From NCBI RefSeq assembly GCF_963259705.1, contig NC_081847.1:94904671-94968670 (forward strand): a stretch of DNA of 64,000 bases. Reading direction: 5' to 3'. The notes under the pieces were generated by a model that was given only the letters and a program-made list of their open reading frames with translations, did no database searches and had not been told where the DNA came from. This DNA is from Myotis daubentonii (lineage: Eukaryota; Chordata; Mammalia; Chiroptera; Vespertilionidae). The translations under genes were made by a program, and so were the position numbers. This document shows positions 54,453-64,000 of the stretch, piece after piece (position 1 is the stretch's first letter; every line of letters starts with the position of its first letter).

Positions 54453-54711
54453 ATGTGCGGTTCCCACAGAAGGTGAGCACGATGGGTAAGCGAGACGAGC
54501 GGTTACGGACCTGAGGGATTTCACAGAACAGGAGACACTGTCACTGAAGGGGGCGGGCGGTCCCTGAGAGAACCTGCCCTGCCTGGCATCGGGCTGGCAT
54601 GACGCCCTGAACCACCCTTTCTCCTGGGGCTGAGGGTCGCCTCCTGAATGACCCCCCTCTCCCCTCCCCAGGCCTGTGAGCTGCTCTGCACACTTTCACT
54701 TCACATGGGGG
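54453..54711. other. Unassigned spacer
   Basis: Nothing recognised. Confidence 0.35.
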
Positions 54712-54932
54712 TTCGCGGGGGCGGTGAGGGGCTGCGGGGGGGGCTGTAGGGGGCTGTGGGGGGTTGTGGGAGGCTGCAGGGGGCTGAAGGGGACTGTGGG
54801 GAGTTGTGGGGAGCTTTTGGGGGCTGTGGGGGGCTGTGGGAGGCTGTGGGGGGCTGTGGGGGCTGCAGGGGCTGTGGGAGGCTGTGGGGGGCTGTGGGGG
54901 CTGCAGGGGCTGTGCGGGGCCGCGGGGGGCTG
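54712..54932. repeat. G-rich GGCTGTGGGG array
   Basis: Degenerate 10-11-bp units (GGCTGTGGGG, GGCTGCAGGG) over about 220 bp. A 44-bp block containing GGAGGCTGTGGGGGGCTG occurs twice in a row near 54,838 and 54,882. Many G runs of 4-8 give high quadruplex potential on the plus strand. Confidence 0.94.
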
Positions 54933-56956
54933 GGACTGGTCTGCAAGCAGAAGCTGTCACCAGGAGCCACTTCCCCTGGACGCTCACGACAGCTGTCGCA
55001 TCAGATGAGAGAAGGGACACAGGAACCAGCACAGCTCACACAGCACAGGGTTCGCCCAGGAGCCTGAGGCCCCTCTGCTCCCACAGTGGAGGCTGGGGGG
55101 TGCGGGAGGGGGTCAGAGAGGTACTCAGTTCTGGGGGGGAGAACTGGAAGGGAAATAGGAGAAGCTCTTGGAGCCTCGCACGGGGACCCCACACGGCAGC
55201 CGCTGTGGGGACGCGCGGCCAGGGCTTTATTCTCAGCCACACGCAGCCGAGCTGAGCGGTGGGTCTGGGGGCGCAGCTGTGCTCAGCCCCCACCGGCTCT
55301 CACCGGGAGGTGGTGAGCCCCCGTGTCCACGAACTGCCCGGGCAGGGGGAAGCGGGCGTCGGCGGCTCAGACCAGCAGCCGGGCCCTCAGATGAATGGGG
55401 AGCATCTGGCCGCTGTGAGCAGGTAATGAGGCCGCCTCGCACGCCCAGATGTGAGCCTGCGTCCCGGCAGCTGTCCTGCTGGGAGCTGCAACCCCCCGAA
55501 CATCTGCTGCTGGGCTCTGGGGTGCACGGCTCGCTCCCTCTCGCGGCTCCTACTCTTTCCCCAGAAAACGTGCTTTCTGTCCCCGTGGTACTGTCCTGCT
55601 TTCCCGGGTGTCGTTCCGGCTCGGGGATACCCACCCCGTTCTCTGTGATGTGCGAGGGACATCCGTGCCGTCGTCTGACCGCACCGCCAGGGGGGAGAGG
55701 CTGTGACGCGAGGTCATTTCCTGAGGTTTGATGAGAAGAGCGTTTTAGCCAGAGAGTCACACTTTCCGGCCCCCGTAGAAGAAAGGGCCGGAGTGAGGGC
55801 ACCCCTGGACACGGCACAGCGGGCAGGGGAATACCTTTGGCCTCCAGCGTGCTCATCCCCGGGACACGCGTCAGCATCACCGGCCGGCACGCAGAAAGCA
55901 CGCTCGGTGCCGCCTGCCTCCCGGGTAAGAGGCTCCCTCCTCCATGACGCCTCGGCATTCGGGCGACATCACAACCCACACCCCAGTGCGGGAGAAGCAC
56001 CGGAAACATCGAACCATAAAACACCCATGTGCTGGGCCCGGCATATCCGGGACTTTATCCCCAAGAAACTGCCCTGTGTCGGGAACAGGACGAGGTGTGC
56101 ACAGCGGCAGGGATTTGACCTCAGTCCCCAGGTTCGGCAGCAGTGAGGGCATGTGGGGGGTTGCGGGGGGCTGTACTCAGAGCTCCCTGAGTGCACGGGT
56201 GGGAGGGGCATGGGCGCCTCGCCTTCCCCGGATGCATGGGAACCAGCGCGAGGGCTGCGATGCCCAGCCGTCAGGAAGCAACTGACAGGACATTGACTGG
56301 CCTCACGCTAACACGGGACATTCCGACCGCGACACGCGGGAGAGCGAGGTGCAAAGCTGCGTGTCCACGGCGGTCAGAGCATGTCAGCGCTCGGGTCTGA
56401 ACGTGACCCCGCGGCCCTGCTCCCAACAGCAACGGCGGGCGTTCCTCCTTCCTCTGTGCTGAGTGTTCACGAAGGGGCTGTGCTGCCCGAGTCGGTCACA
56501 GGACGAAGAAGATGCACCGACGGAGTGGCCAAGGCCGGGGGCTGGGGAAAGGAACCCATGAGCCCGAGGCCTGTCCCAAACCGAACCAGAGCCAAGAGCC
56601 AGCGCCGGGCGGGACCCACTCCGCCACAGCCTCCCTCCCGGTACTCTCTCCTGAGCTTGAAGGGATCCAGAGTGACTCTCACCGCGAGAGTCGGAAACAG
56701 CCAGGCGAGCACCCGGCCAGCCCGACGGGAGCTCGGGGAGAAGCCGGGTGGGAGAATCAGCTCCCTCCTCTCAGTGAGAAACACTGGGCACGGCTCCCCT
56801 CCTTGGCGCCACCAGGTAGCTTCCCAAGCCCCGAACCCCGTGCGGCGAGGTGAGCATCGCGCTGTCTCTCACCCAGCGCCTTTGCCAGCCTCCTGCTGCG
56901 CCTGAAGGAGAACACAGCCAGCGAGCGTGACTGGAGGCCCACTTTGCCCCTCAACA
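54933..56956. other. Unassigned GC-rich DNA
   Basis: No gene supported despite long frames on both strands (for example the minus strand over 55,233-56,024). No interspersed repeat recognised. Confidence 0.4.
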
Positions 56957-57267
56957 CAGCGGTTCTCAACCTGGGGGTCGCGACCCCTTTGGGGGCCGAA
57001 TGACCCTTTCACAGGGGTCGCCTAAGACCATGGGAAAACACATCTATAATTACATATTGTTTTTGTGATTCATCACTATGCTTTCATTATGTCCAACTTG
57101 TAACAATGAACATACATCCTGCATATCAGATATTTACATGACGATCCATAACAGTAGCAACATTACAGTTATGAAGTAGCAACGAAAATAATTTTATGGT
57201 TGGGGGTCACCACAACAGGAGGAGCTGTATGAATGGGCCGCGGCATTAGGAAGGTTGAGAACCACTG
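56957..57267 (+). mobile_element. SPIN/URR1-like hAT MITE, longest copy
   Basis: CAGCGGTTCTCAACCTGGGG at the left, inverted CAGTGGTTCTCAACCTTCCT at the right. 8-bp target copies CCTCAACA (56,949-56,956) and CCTTAACA (57,268-57,275), 7 of 8 matching. Retains the central 'CATATCAGATATTTACATGACG' part. Confidence 0.92.
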
Positions 57268-57275
57268 CCTTAACA

Positions 57276-58205
57276 CGCCTCTCAGATTTTAAAACTGCGT
57301 TGGTTTTATAACACCCCCCAGAAGTGGGCTGTCTTAGCGTGCAGAGGACAGCGTTCATTCCGGAGTGAAGGGGGAGATGGAGGAGCACCACGCTGACGGG
57401 TCTCGGGGTTCCTCCGGGACACGCTGACCCAGCACCAAGCCCTCGCGCACAGCGTCACCCTCTGGCCTCCCGGCCTGGCAGACAGTTCAGGAACCACAAG
57501 TACCTGGGGGACGGGCAAGTCCACGTGAGACGCCGCCTGTCCCAGCTGCGGGCCTGTTCATTGCAGCACGTTCTCATGCAGACACTCGTCTCAGGCTCCC
57601 CAAGGGCCCCCAGCTGGGCGCCCGCCCTCCTGCTCCCCGGGCAGGGCCAGCCGGGAGCTGCATGTGGACAAGCTTCCCAGGAACCCTGATCGCACAGCCC
57701 AGTCTCAGCGGCCAAATCCGGATGATGGCCCTGTCTTCCGTTACCATAGAGATGAGCGTGCTGGGAGCTGGAGAGGGGCCACTCGAGTGGGAAGTGGGTT
57801 AGTCGGCAGGCACAGTGTGAGCCCAAGAAGATGCAAGTCTGTTCCAGTCCAGTGGCCAGGCCTGCGGGCCAAGTGGGAGCCGAGAGGAGCTGAGAGACCG
57901 CGGGGAGCGGGCAGAGGGAACAGCGCTGGGAGCGAGGGACGAGATGGGCTTAATGTTCGCCCCGCTGCGTGAAGAGCCGGCCCCCAGGAGCCACCTCGGA
58001 TGTCGGAGACCAAGTCCTGTGCCCACCGACGCTCTCGCCAGGGCAGTGAGAGACGTCCCCAGCGCTGACTCAAACTCCGGGATTGTTTCCACAAAGACCT
58101 TTCCGCCTCTTCTTGCCATTTGGACCCTCTGAGCGTCTTTTCCAGTTTGCCTTCCCCCCTCCCATCCCAAACGCAAAGTTTGTACATTATGGTTAGAATC
58201 GCATC
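57276..58205. other. Unassigned DNA
   Basis: No gene or repeat recognised. Confidence 0.4.
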
Positions 58206-58218
58206 AAAACGCAGCATC

Positions 58219-58442
58219 TGGCCCGGCCGGCGTGGCTCCGTGGTTGAGCACCGACCTATGAACCAGGAGGTCACGGCTCTGCTCCTGGTCAGGGCACGGC
58301 CCGGGTTGTGGGCTCGATCCACAGTAGGGGGCGTGCAGGAGGCAGCTGATCCATGATTCTCTCTCATCATTGATGTTTCTCTCCCTCTCTCTCTCTCCTC
58401 TCTCTCTCCCTTCCTCTCTGAAATCAATAAAAATATATTTAC
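58219..58442 (+). mobile_element. Ves SINE with target duplication
   Basis: Full order from GGCCCGGCCGGCGTGGCTC to CAATAAAAATATATTT. Target-like AAAACGCAGCATCT on the left (about 58,206) and AAAACTCAGCATCT on the right (about 58,459). Confidence 0.94.
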
Positions 58443-58472
58443 AAAGAAAAAGAAAACAAAAACTCAGCATCT

Positions 58473-58690
58473 AAACATGAGCCAAAGCCATTGCTCAGGA
58501 ACAAGGAGCCTGTGGGTGTGCTCTCCTCCCCACACCTGCCCGGTGCTCCCACACCCTCTCGTCTTTCCTTCTCAGCTCTGCCCAAGCCAGGGCCAGCTCC
58601 CGCAGCCAGGCCGCTCTCCCTCCATCCCTGTTTTTCTCTCTACTTCCTTCCCTCCCTTACTTCTTGCTATTTTCCTCTAATTCGATCTTC
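58473..58690. other. Short spacer between two Ves SINEs
   Basis: Pyrimidine-rich single-copy sequence; nothing recognised. Confidence 0.4.
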
Positions 58691-58908
58691 TTTTTTAAAA
58701 ATATTTTTTCATTAATTCCAGAGAGGAAAGGAGAGGGAGAGAGAGAGAGAAACATCTATGATGAGAGAGAATCATCGATCAGCTGCCTCCTGCACGCCCC
58801 CCACGGGGGATCGAGCCCACAGCCCGGGCCTGTGCCCCGACCGGGAATCGAACGTGACCTCCTGGTTCATAGGACGATGCTCACCACTGAGCCATGCCGG
58901 CCGGGCTC
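58691..58908 (-). mobile_element. Ves SINE with target duplication, minus strand
   Basis: Full inverse order. Flanks AATTCGATCTTCTT (58,679) and GATTTGATCTTCTT (58,910) are the target copies. Confidence 0.94.
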
Positions 58909-58923
58909 TGATTTGATCTTCTT

Positions 58924-60033
58924 ACGCCAGTAGCTGGGAGAAGGAAAGCCCAGCGCGGGCCAAAGAAGCCCTGAGACATTTAGGAAGGTCCAGTCCCTGC
59001 TGACCGCCTCCCCTGCCGGGACACGGCTGGGCGAGCAAAGCCGTGGCCGGGCCTGTGGTTTTCAAATCCCAGCTCCTGGGAGGCTCTGGGAGCCCCCACT
59101 CATGCTATTTTAATCCAAATGTGCATTTCAAACATAGGACGCCCACTTCATCCCCTCCCCTTCCGCCGCCTAAAAAACCTGGTCGTACACATTTTTCATG
59201 TACATTGAATGCATGTTACCCGTTAGATATGCATACATGTAGCCTGTGTGTGCACAAATGTAATACATGTAAGTGTGTATTGCATTACATTTTAGGTAAA
59301 TGCCATGTAAACTGTAAGTTGAGAGGCTTACACGTTTTAACGCATTGTGAACTTGTGCTGACAGGTAAATCGCTTTGTGCGATTTGAAACAGAGGTTTCC
59401 CCGAGGCTTCCAGGGACTGTGGCCTGGAGGGGCAGTTGTCGTCTGCCCTGGTGGTTTGTAAACTCAGCCTGTGGGCGGCCATTTCTATAAATTGTGTCAG
59501 GAGTACACTTCAAAGCACACGCGTGAGGGACCCCATTAAATGCCCGGGGAGCCCGGACCTGCGGGGACCTCCTGGTGCAGGGCAGGCACTGGTGCTGCCG
59601 TGAGCGGCTGCCCCCGGCCCGGAGACGGTCTCAGCTCGTCTCCATGTCCCAACTGCTTTCCAGGCGACTTTTCCTTTAGAGAAATCAGTGACCCGGCGTT
59701 AGGTGGAAACTCCTGCTCCTGGTCAGGTGACTGAGGAGGCCCCGGACGGCAACGCCAGCCCCAACCCGCAGGCAAGTTCCAGCGGCGAGCCTGCTGCTCC
59801 CGGTGCCCTCGCTGTGCGAGCGGATGGACTTTATGAAGCTAATTGTCACCTGTGACAAGACAAGCGTGTGCTCACAAACCTTCATCTCACCTGCGGTCTA
59901 CAGCGGGGTTCCGTCTGGAGTTCGTTTGAAAATAGAAATGCTTCGCTGTCAAATACAGTCACTGACAGCCTCACGCACCGCCTCCTCCCTCCTCTTCTCC
60001 GCCTGACAGACAGCCCTTGTTTTCCAGGTGTTC
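58924..60033. other. Unassigned DNA with possible regulatory blocks
   Basis: 59,150-59,390 is AT-rich with repeated TACATGTA-like words. 59,815-59,960 (GGACTTTATGAAGCTAATTGTCACCTGTGACAAG) is repeat-free with homeobox/T-box-like words and may be conserved non-coding DNA. No gene. Confidence 0.38.
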
Positions 60034-60930
60034 TCCCCGCCCCTGACCCAGGCCCCGCCCTGCTCCAGGCCCCGCCCCCCAGCCCTGCTTCAGGCCCCGC
60101 CCCTCAACCCTGCTCCAGGCCACGCCCCTCAACCCTGCTCCAGACGCCGCCCCCCAGCCCTGCTTCAGGCCCCGCCCCTCAACCCTGCTCCAGACCCCGC
60201 CCCTCAACCCTGCTTCAGGCCCCGCCCCTCAACCCTGCTCCAGACCCCGCCCCTCAACCCTGCTCCAGGCCCCGCCCCCCAGCCCTGCTTCAGGCCCCGC
60301 CCCCAGCCCTGCTCCAGGCCCCGCCCCCCAGCCCTGCTCCAGGCCCCGCCCCCTCAGCCCTGCTCCAGGCCACGCCCCTCAACCCTGCTCCAGACCCTGC
60401 CCCTCAACCCTGCTTCAGGCCCCGCCCCTCAACCCTGCTCCAGGCCCCGCCCCCTCAGCCCTGCTCCAGGCCCCGCCCCTCAACCCTGCTCCAGGCCCCG
60501 CCCCCCAGCCCTGCTTCAGGCCCCGCCCCTCAACCCTGCTCCAGACCCCGCCCCTCAACCCTGCTTCAGGCCCCGCCCCTCAACCCTGCTCCAGACCCCG
60601 CCCCTCAACCCTGCTCCAGGCCCCGCCCCCCAGCCCTGCTTCAGGCCCCGCCCCCAGCCCTGCTCCAGGCCCCGCCCCCCAGCCCTGCTCCAGGCCCCGC
60701 CCCCTCAGCCCTGCTCCAGGCCACGCCCCTCAACCCTGCTCCAGACCCTGCCCCTCAACCCTGCTTCAGGCCCCGCCCCTCAACCCTGCTCCAGGCCCCG
60801 CCCCCTCAGCCCTGCTCCAGGCCCCGCCCCTCAACCCTGCTCCAGGCCCCGCCCCCCAGCCCTGCTTCAGGCCCCGCCCCCTCAGCCCTGCTCCAGGCCC
60901 CGCCCCCAGCCCTGCTCCAGGCCCCGCCTC
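60034..60930. repeat. CCCGCCCC minisatellite (about 24-27 bp units), 0.9 kb
   Basis: Roughly 35 units of the type CCCTGCTCCAGGCCCCGCC plus CCTCAA or CCCAG, with CAGACC and CTTCAG variants. A 351-bp block is duplicated: matching landmarks at 60,161/60,512, 60,305/60,656 and 60,391/60,742. As 351 is a multiple of three, a 397-codon Pro/Ala/Leu/Gln-rich frame crosses the whole array. I regard it as a by-product. Confidence 0.96.
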
Positions 60931-61499
60931 CGGAATGCCTGCTGGACTCCCTGGAGCAGAGCAAGCTGAGCCCCTGCCTGTCACCTCCTGGCCGCCGCGG
61001 GTCCCTCTGTTCTCCCTCCTTTGAACCCACATGCACCCCTTCCCCCTCCCCGGCCCGCTGACACCTCATTTTTATTCCTTGCGCCTCTCATGTGTCTTCA
61101 GCAGGTTCTTCCCTAATCTCAGCTTGTCGCTGTGGCCCTGGGGACAACAGCTGCATTCATCAGCAACCCCCATTGCTGCAGGCTCTCCACACTCTACCTC
61201 CGGGGCCTCCTCAGGTAGAACAATTAACAAACCTCCCCTCTCAGCCCCTTATTGACGTCCATCTCTGTGACCTATTATCCCCCCCGTATCAGAGATCATG
61301 CAGGGGGCAGCCGTCCAGCTCCTCCCTCAGTCTGTCCCCAAACTGGAACCCCCCCCCCCCCCCCGCAGCAGGTAGCGGCCCTGCCCCCTGGGAGTGTCTG
61401 TTCCCGGCCCCAGGACCAAAGGCAAGGGCGGGAGAAGGTTCAGGCTGCAGCTCCAGGCCATTAAGGCCCATGGAGCTGCTCCCCCACCCCCACCCCGCA
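60931..61499. other. Unassigned DNA
   Basis: Single-copy with a C run (61,351-61,364). No gene. Confidence 0.4.
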
Positions 61500-61890
61500 C
61501 CCCCTCTTTGGGCCCCTAGTAAATCTGACTCATTAGCTTGATGTTTGGGAATGCGGTACATTAATCACCGCGTTTGCACGCGCTTTATGGGGGCTGTTGG
61601 TCATGGTCTGTGGCTATACTGCGTCTCCCTCGCTTACTTAAAGGTACAATCCAATTGGAAATCAAGGTTTTTGCAGGTTCGCTCGTCACACACCACGCCG
61701 GCAGCTGGCGAGCGTCGTTTGCGATTCATCAGAGGCCTCCCCGGCCACCTGCTCTCGCATCCTGCGAACAGCTGGTGCAGGGTGGGCACCGTCAGCTATC
61801 ACCTCGCACAACAAATAAATACAAGGGTGTGCAGGCATAAATTAATACCTCGCATTGTCAGCCTGAGAGGGTGGCTTCTCGCAGGGAACA
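61500..61890. other. Candidate conserved non-coding element
   Basis: Repeat-free and of balanced composition. Contains CTGACTCATTAGCTTGATG (61,528), GGTACATTAATCACCGCG (61,555), GCTTTATGGGG (61,581), CAATCCAATTGGAAATC (61,648), AACAAATAAATACAAGG (61,810) and GCATAAATTAATACC (61,833). Dense homeobox, CCAAT and forkhead-like words with few open frames. Confidence 0.42.
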
Positions 61891-62254
61891 GCCATCAAAA
61901 CACCACCAGCCCACAGTGCACGGCGCCCCTCCAGTGAGAGGAGCGGGGGGGGGGGGGAGAGGGAGGGAAACCCCCAGAATGTTGAGGGGAAGTAGTTGGT
62001 CATCTGAGCACCAGGCCAGTCAGGAGACGGACGCTACACCGGCTGGCTGTGCGGTTCCGATCGAGAGCGAGAAAAGGAGATCGAATTGAATGGCCTGCGG
62101 GTTGGATTGTGTTGTGGTTGTTGTGTGTGTTTTTTGGGGGGGAGGGGGGGTGGTTTTGTTTTGTTTTCATGTGTTTTATCTGAAAAAGCCAGAGGTAGGC
62201 TTTGTGGATTCGAGTGAAGACCATCAGATGTCCCAGGATTAAGAAGCCAATCCA
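61891..62254. other. Unassigned DNA with G and GT runs
   Basis: G run at 61,947-61,958; GT/G-rich stretch at 62,105-62,165 (TTGTGGTTGTTGTGTGTG then TTTTTTGGGGGGG). No gene. Confidence 0.4.
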
Positions 62255-62484
62255 GCCCTAACCGGTGTGGCTCAGTGGCTAGAGCATCGGCCCACGGACT
62301 GAAGGGTCCCGGGTTCGATTCTGGTCAGGGGCATGTACCTTGGTTGCGGGCTCATCCCCAGTCGGGGGTGTGCAGGAGGCAGCCGATCGATGATTCTCTC
62401 TCGTCATTGGTGTTTCTATCCTCTCTCCGTCTCCCTTCCTCTCTGAAGTCAATAAAAAGTATGTTTCAAAAAAGACTCCTCTTT
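62255..62484 (+). mobile_element. Ves SINE with target duplication
   Basis: Full order from CCCTAACCGGTGTGGCTCAG to GTCAATAAAAAGTATG. Left AAGAAGCCAATCC (62,241) and right AAGAAGCCGGTCC (62,485) are target copies. Confidence 0.94.
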
Positions 62485-64000
62485 AAGAAGCCGGTCCCTG
62501 TTTCGAAGACCATTACTACTTTAGATTTTTGTGGCCTTCACCCCCGTGTTTAACGCTGACCGTGACCGCTGGGCGGCCAGGCCCTGCTCCAGCCCCGCCA
62601 CCCACCCGGCCCCTGCACCCCGAGGGGAGGCGGCAACCGTGGGAGCCGAGCCTGGCAGCAGGGGCTTGTCCTTGGCACACAGTGTATTTTCCGCGCAGGA
62701 CAGTCCCTGTGCAGGCACTTCACCAGCCAGGAGCGTGAATGCCGCTGCTGCCAACCCCTATTTTCACCTTGTGGCTGGCTGGATTCTAACCGTGTCTGCA
62801 GCCTTCATTTTTTGTTACCTTTCTAGCAAGAGTATTTATGGATTGGATTCATGTGGAGAAGTATGTGCCAGACTAGCAAACTGAAAAGCTGAGGATGCAG
62901 ATACGTCGTTATTCCGACGTTTGTTGCTTTAACTCCTCCAGAACTACTGAGAACTGGCTGCTCTGTGCGGGCAGCGTCAACGGGCAGCCTTGTCCCAAAT
63001 GCGACCGACCCCCTGACTCAGGACGCACATCCCGGCGTTCAAGGCGCCCGAGTGGCCAGCTGCACGTTAAAGGTTGACAAGCACCCCTCTCCTGTGCCCT
63101 TGACCCTTTGCGGTCACACGTCTCTGGTGGAGGCCCCCGCAGGCCGCGGCCGACCCCAACGACCCTGAGAGCTCGAAGGAGAGCCTGCGAACCAAGCAGG
63201 CGCCTCACGCCCTGCAGGAGCCAGAGCCCCTTCTCTGGAGACGAAGCAGGAAGCGGCAGCAAAGAGAGGCTCAGCTCGGAGGCCGAGGAGTCGGGGGTCA
63301 CGTCTGACTCTGCCGCTTCGGCGAACCCTGACTGCGGCCAGTCCCCCCTCTTCGGGACAAGCACAAACACACCCGTGGCAGCAGCGACAGAAATGACAGA
63401 TGGCAGGAGGGGAGAGAGTCCGTGTGCGGAGGCCGACTGTGGTCAATAGTCACACAACAGACCATCAGCGGAAACTGAAGGACACGGCGTCAGAGGGAAC
63501 CGCAATCCATTCCGACCATCCGGACGGCACTCACTGACCACAGCGGAGGAACCCAGCTGCGAAGAGATGGGCTCCTGGAGAGAAGCAGCAGACCAGGTCC
63601 ACGTGGGGGTCGGGGGGCGGGGGCTGAGCCGCTCTCTATTGCACCGGTGACGGCACAAACAGCGAAACTGCAATGGAGAGAATAACATTCCCGGGAACAC
63701 GACGTACAGATGCCGGAGTTGGCATTTCTTCCTAAGGGGAAAGGTGTTGGGACAATTAGCTAGCCTTCTGGGGCGGGGCTCGGGAGTAAATTCGGGTCCT
63801 CGCTGCCTAATTCCTTAGGCCAGATGAATTCCAGATGGTCCGGAAACTACATTATAAAAGGGACCCCTACTTAGCAATAGATGTTTTTGTTTGGGTTTTG
63901 GGGGGTTTTTTGGTTTTGGGGTTTTTTTTATCGTTTAGAGGTGGCTGAGGCCTTTCTTACATGGAGCCAAGGCAGAAGCTAAAGAGATAATATTGGTGTT
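62485..64000. other. Unassigned DNA to window end
   Basis: No gene supported. 62,740-62,960 is AT-richer. 63,885-63,930 is a T/G-run stretch (GGGTTTTGGGGGGTTTTTTGG then TTTTGGGG) resembling telomere-like or quadruplex-forming DNA but without a fixed unit. No interspersed repeat recognised. Confidence 0.4.

Noticed and set aside
59868..61061. 397-codon open frame, Pro/Ala/Leu-rich
   Set aside because: It is the translation of the CCCGCCCC minisatellite and its 351-bp duplication. There is no domain outside the repeats and no exon signals.

Overview
This is vertebrate nuclear DNA, and specifically bat DNA. The reasons are many tRNA-derived Ves SINEs on both strands, three complete non-autonomous Helitrons with HeliBat-type ends (5' TC, 3' CTAG, inserted between A and T), hAT MITEs of the type known as SPIN/URR1, and mammal-wide L1, L2, MIR and MLT1 relics. 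Ves SINEs together with Helitrons point to a vesper bat (Vespertilionidae). The genus cannot be told from the sequence. No bacterial, plasmid or phage feature is present.

No host protein-coding gene, exon or structural RNA gene can be supported. The longest open frames are by-products of GC-rich minisatellites, in which repeat periods divisible by three keep frames open. The only recognisable coding remnants belong to mobile elements: the C-terminal part of L1 ORF2 at about 3.9-5.0 kb and a broken gag-like fragment inside a deleted endogenous retrovirus.

Layout. 0-15 kb: GC-rich single-copy DNA with Ves copies, two L1 3' ends (plus strand 3.9 kb, minus strand 7.7 kb), two hAT MITEs and a 59-bp minisatellite. 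15-23 kb: MLT1-type LTR relics, a 28-bp and a 38-bp minisatellite, a MIR with a Helitron in its tail, and a stretch at 17.2-18.3 kb that looks like conserved regulatory DNA. 23.5-26 kb: an old, diverged L1 split by a Helitron. 26-28.5 kb: a SPIN-like MITE, Ves copies and a minisatellite built from 16- and 20-bp units. 28.6-30.95 kb: a minus-strand provirus with two LTRs, a Lys3-type primer-binding site, a polypurine tract and a perfect 6-bp target duplication, lacking pol and env. 31-43 kb: MER5-like and L2 relics, long TG/CA arrays and several GC-rich minisatellites. 43-46 kb: a Helitron, a GATA array, a Tigger-like relic and two Ves SINEs inserted back to back in one target. 46-64 kb: GC-rich DNA, a 0.74-kb CA-rich higher-order array, a SINE/Helitron junction, a G-rich CTG array, and a 0.9-kb 'CCCGCCCC' minisatellite containing a 351-bp internal duplication.

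High GC with dense minisatellites resembles subtelomeric or gene-poor GC-rich mammalian DNA (inference). The points most worth following are the young but mosaic provirus, the shared CTCF-like motif in all three Helitrons, and several repeat-free AT/homeobox-motif-rich blocks that could be distal enhancers.
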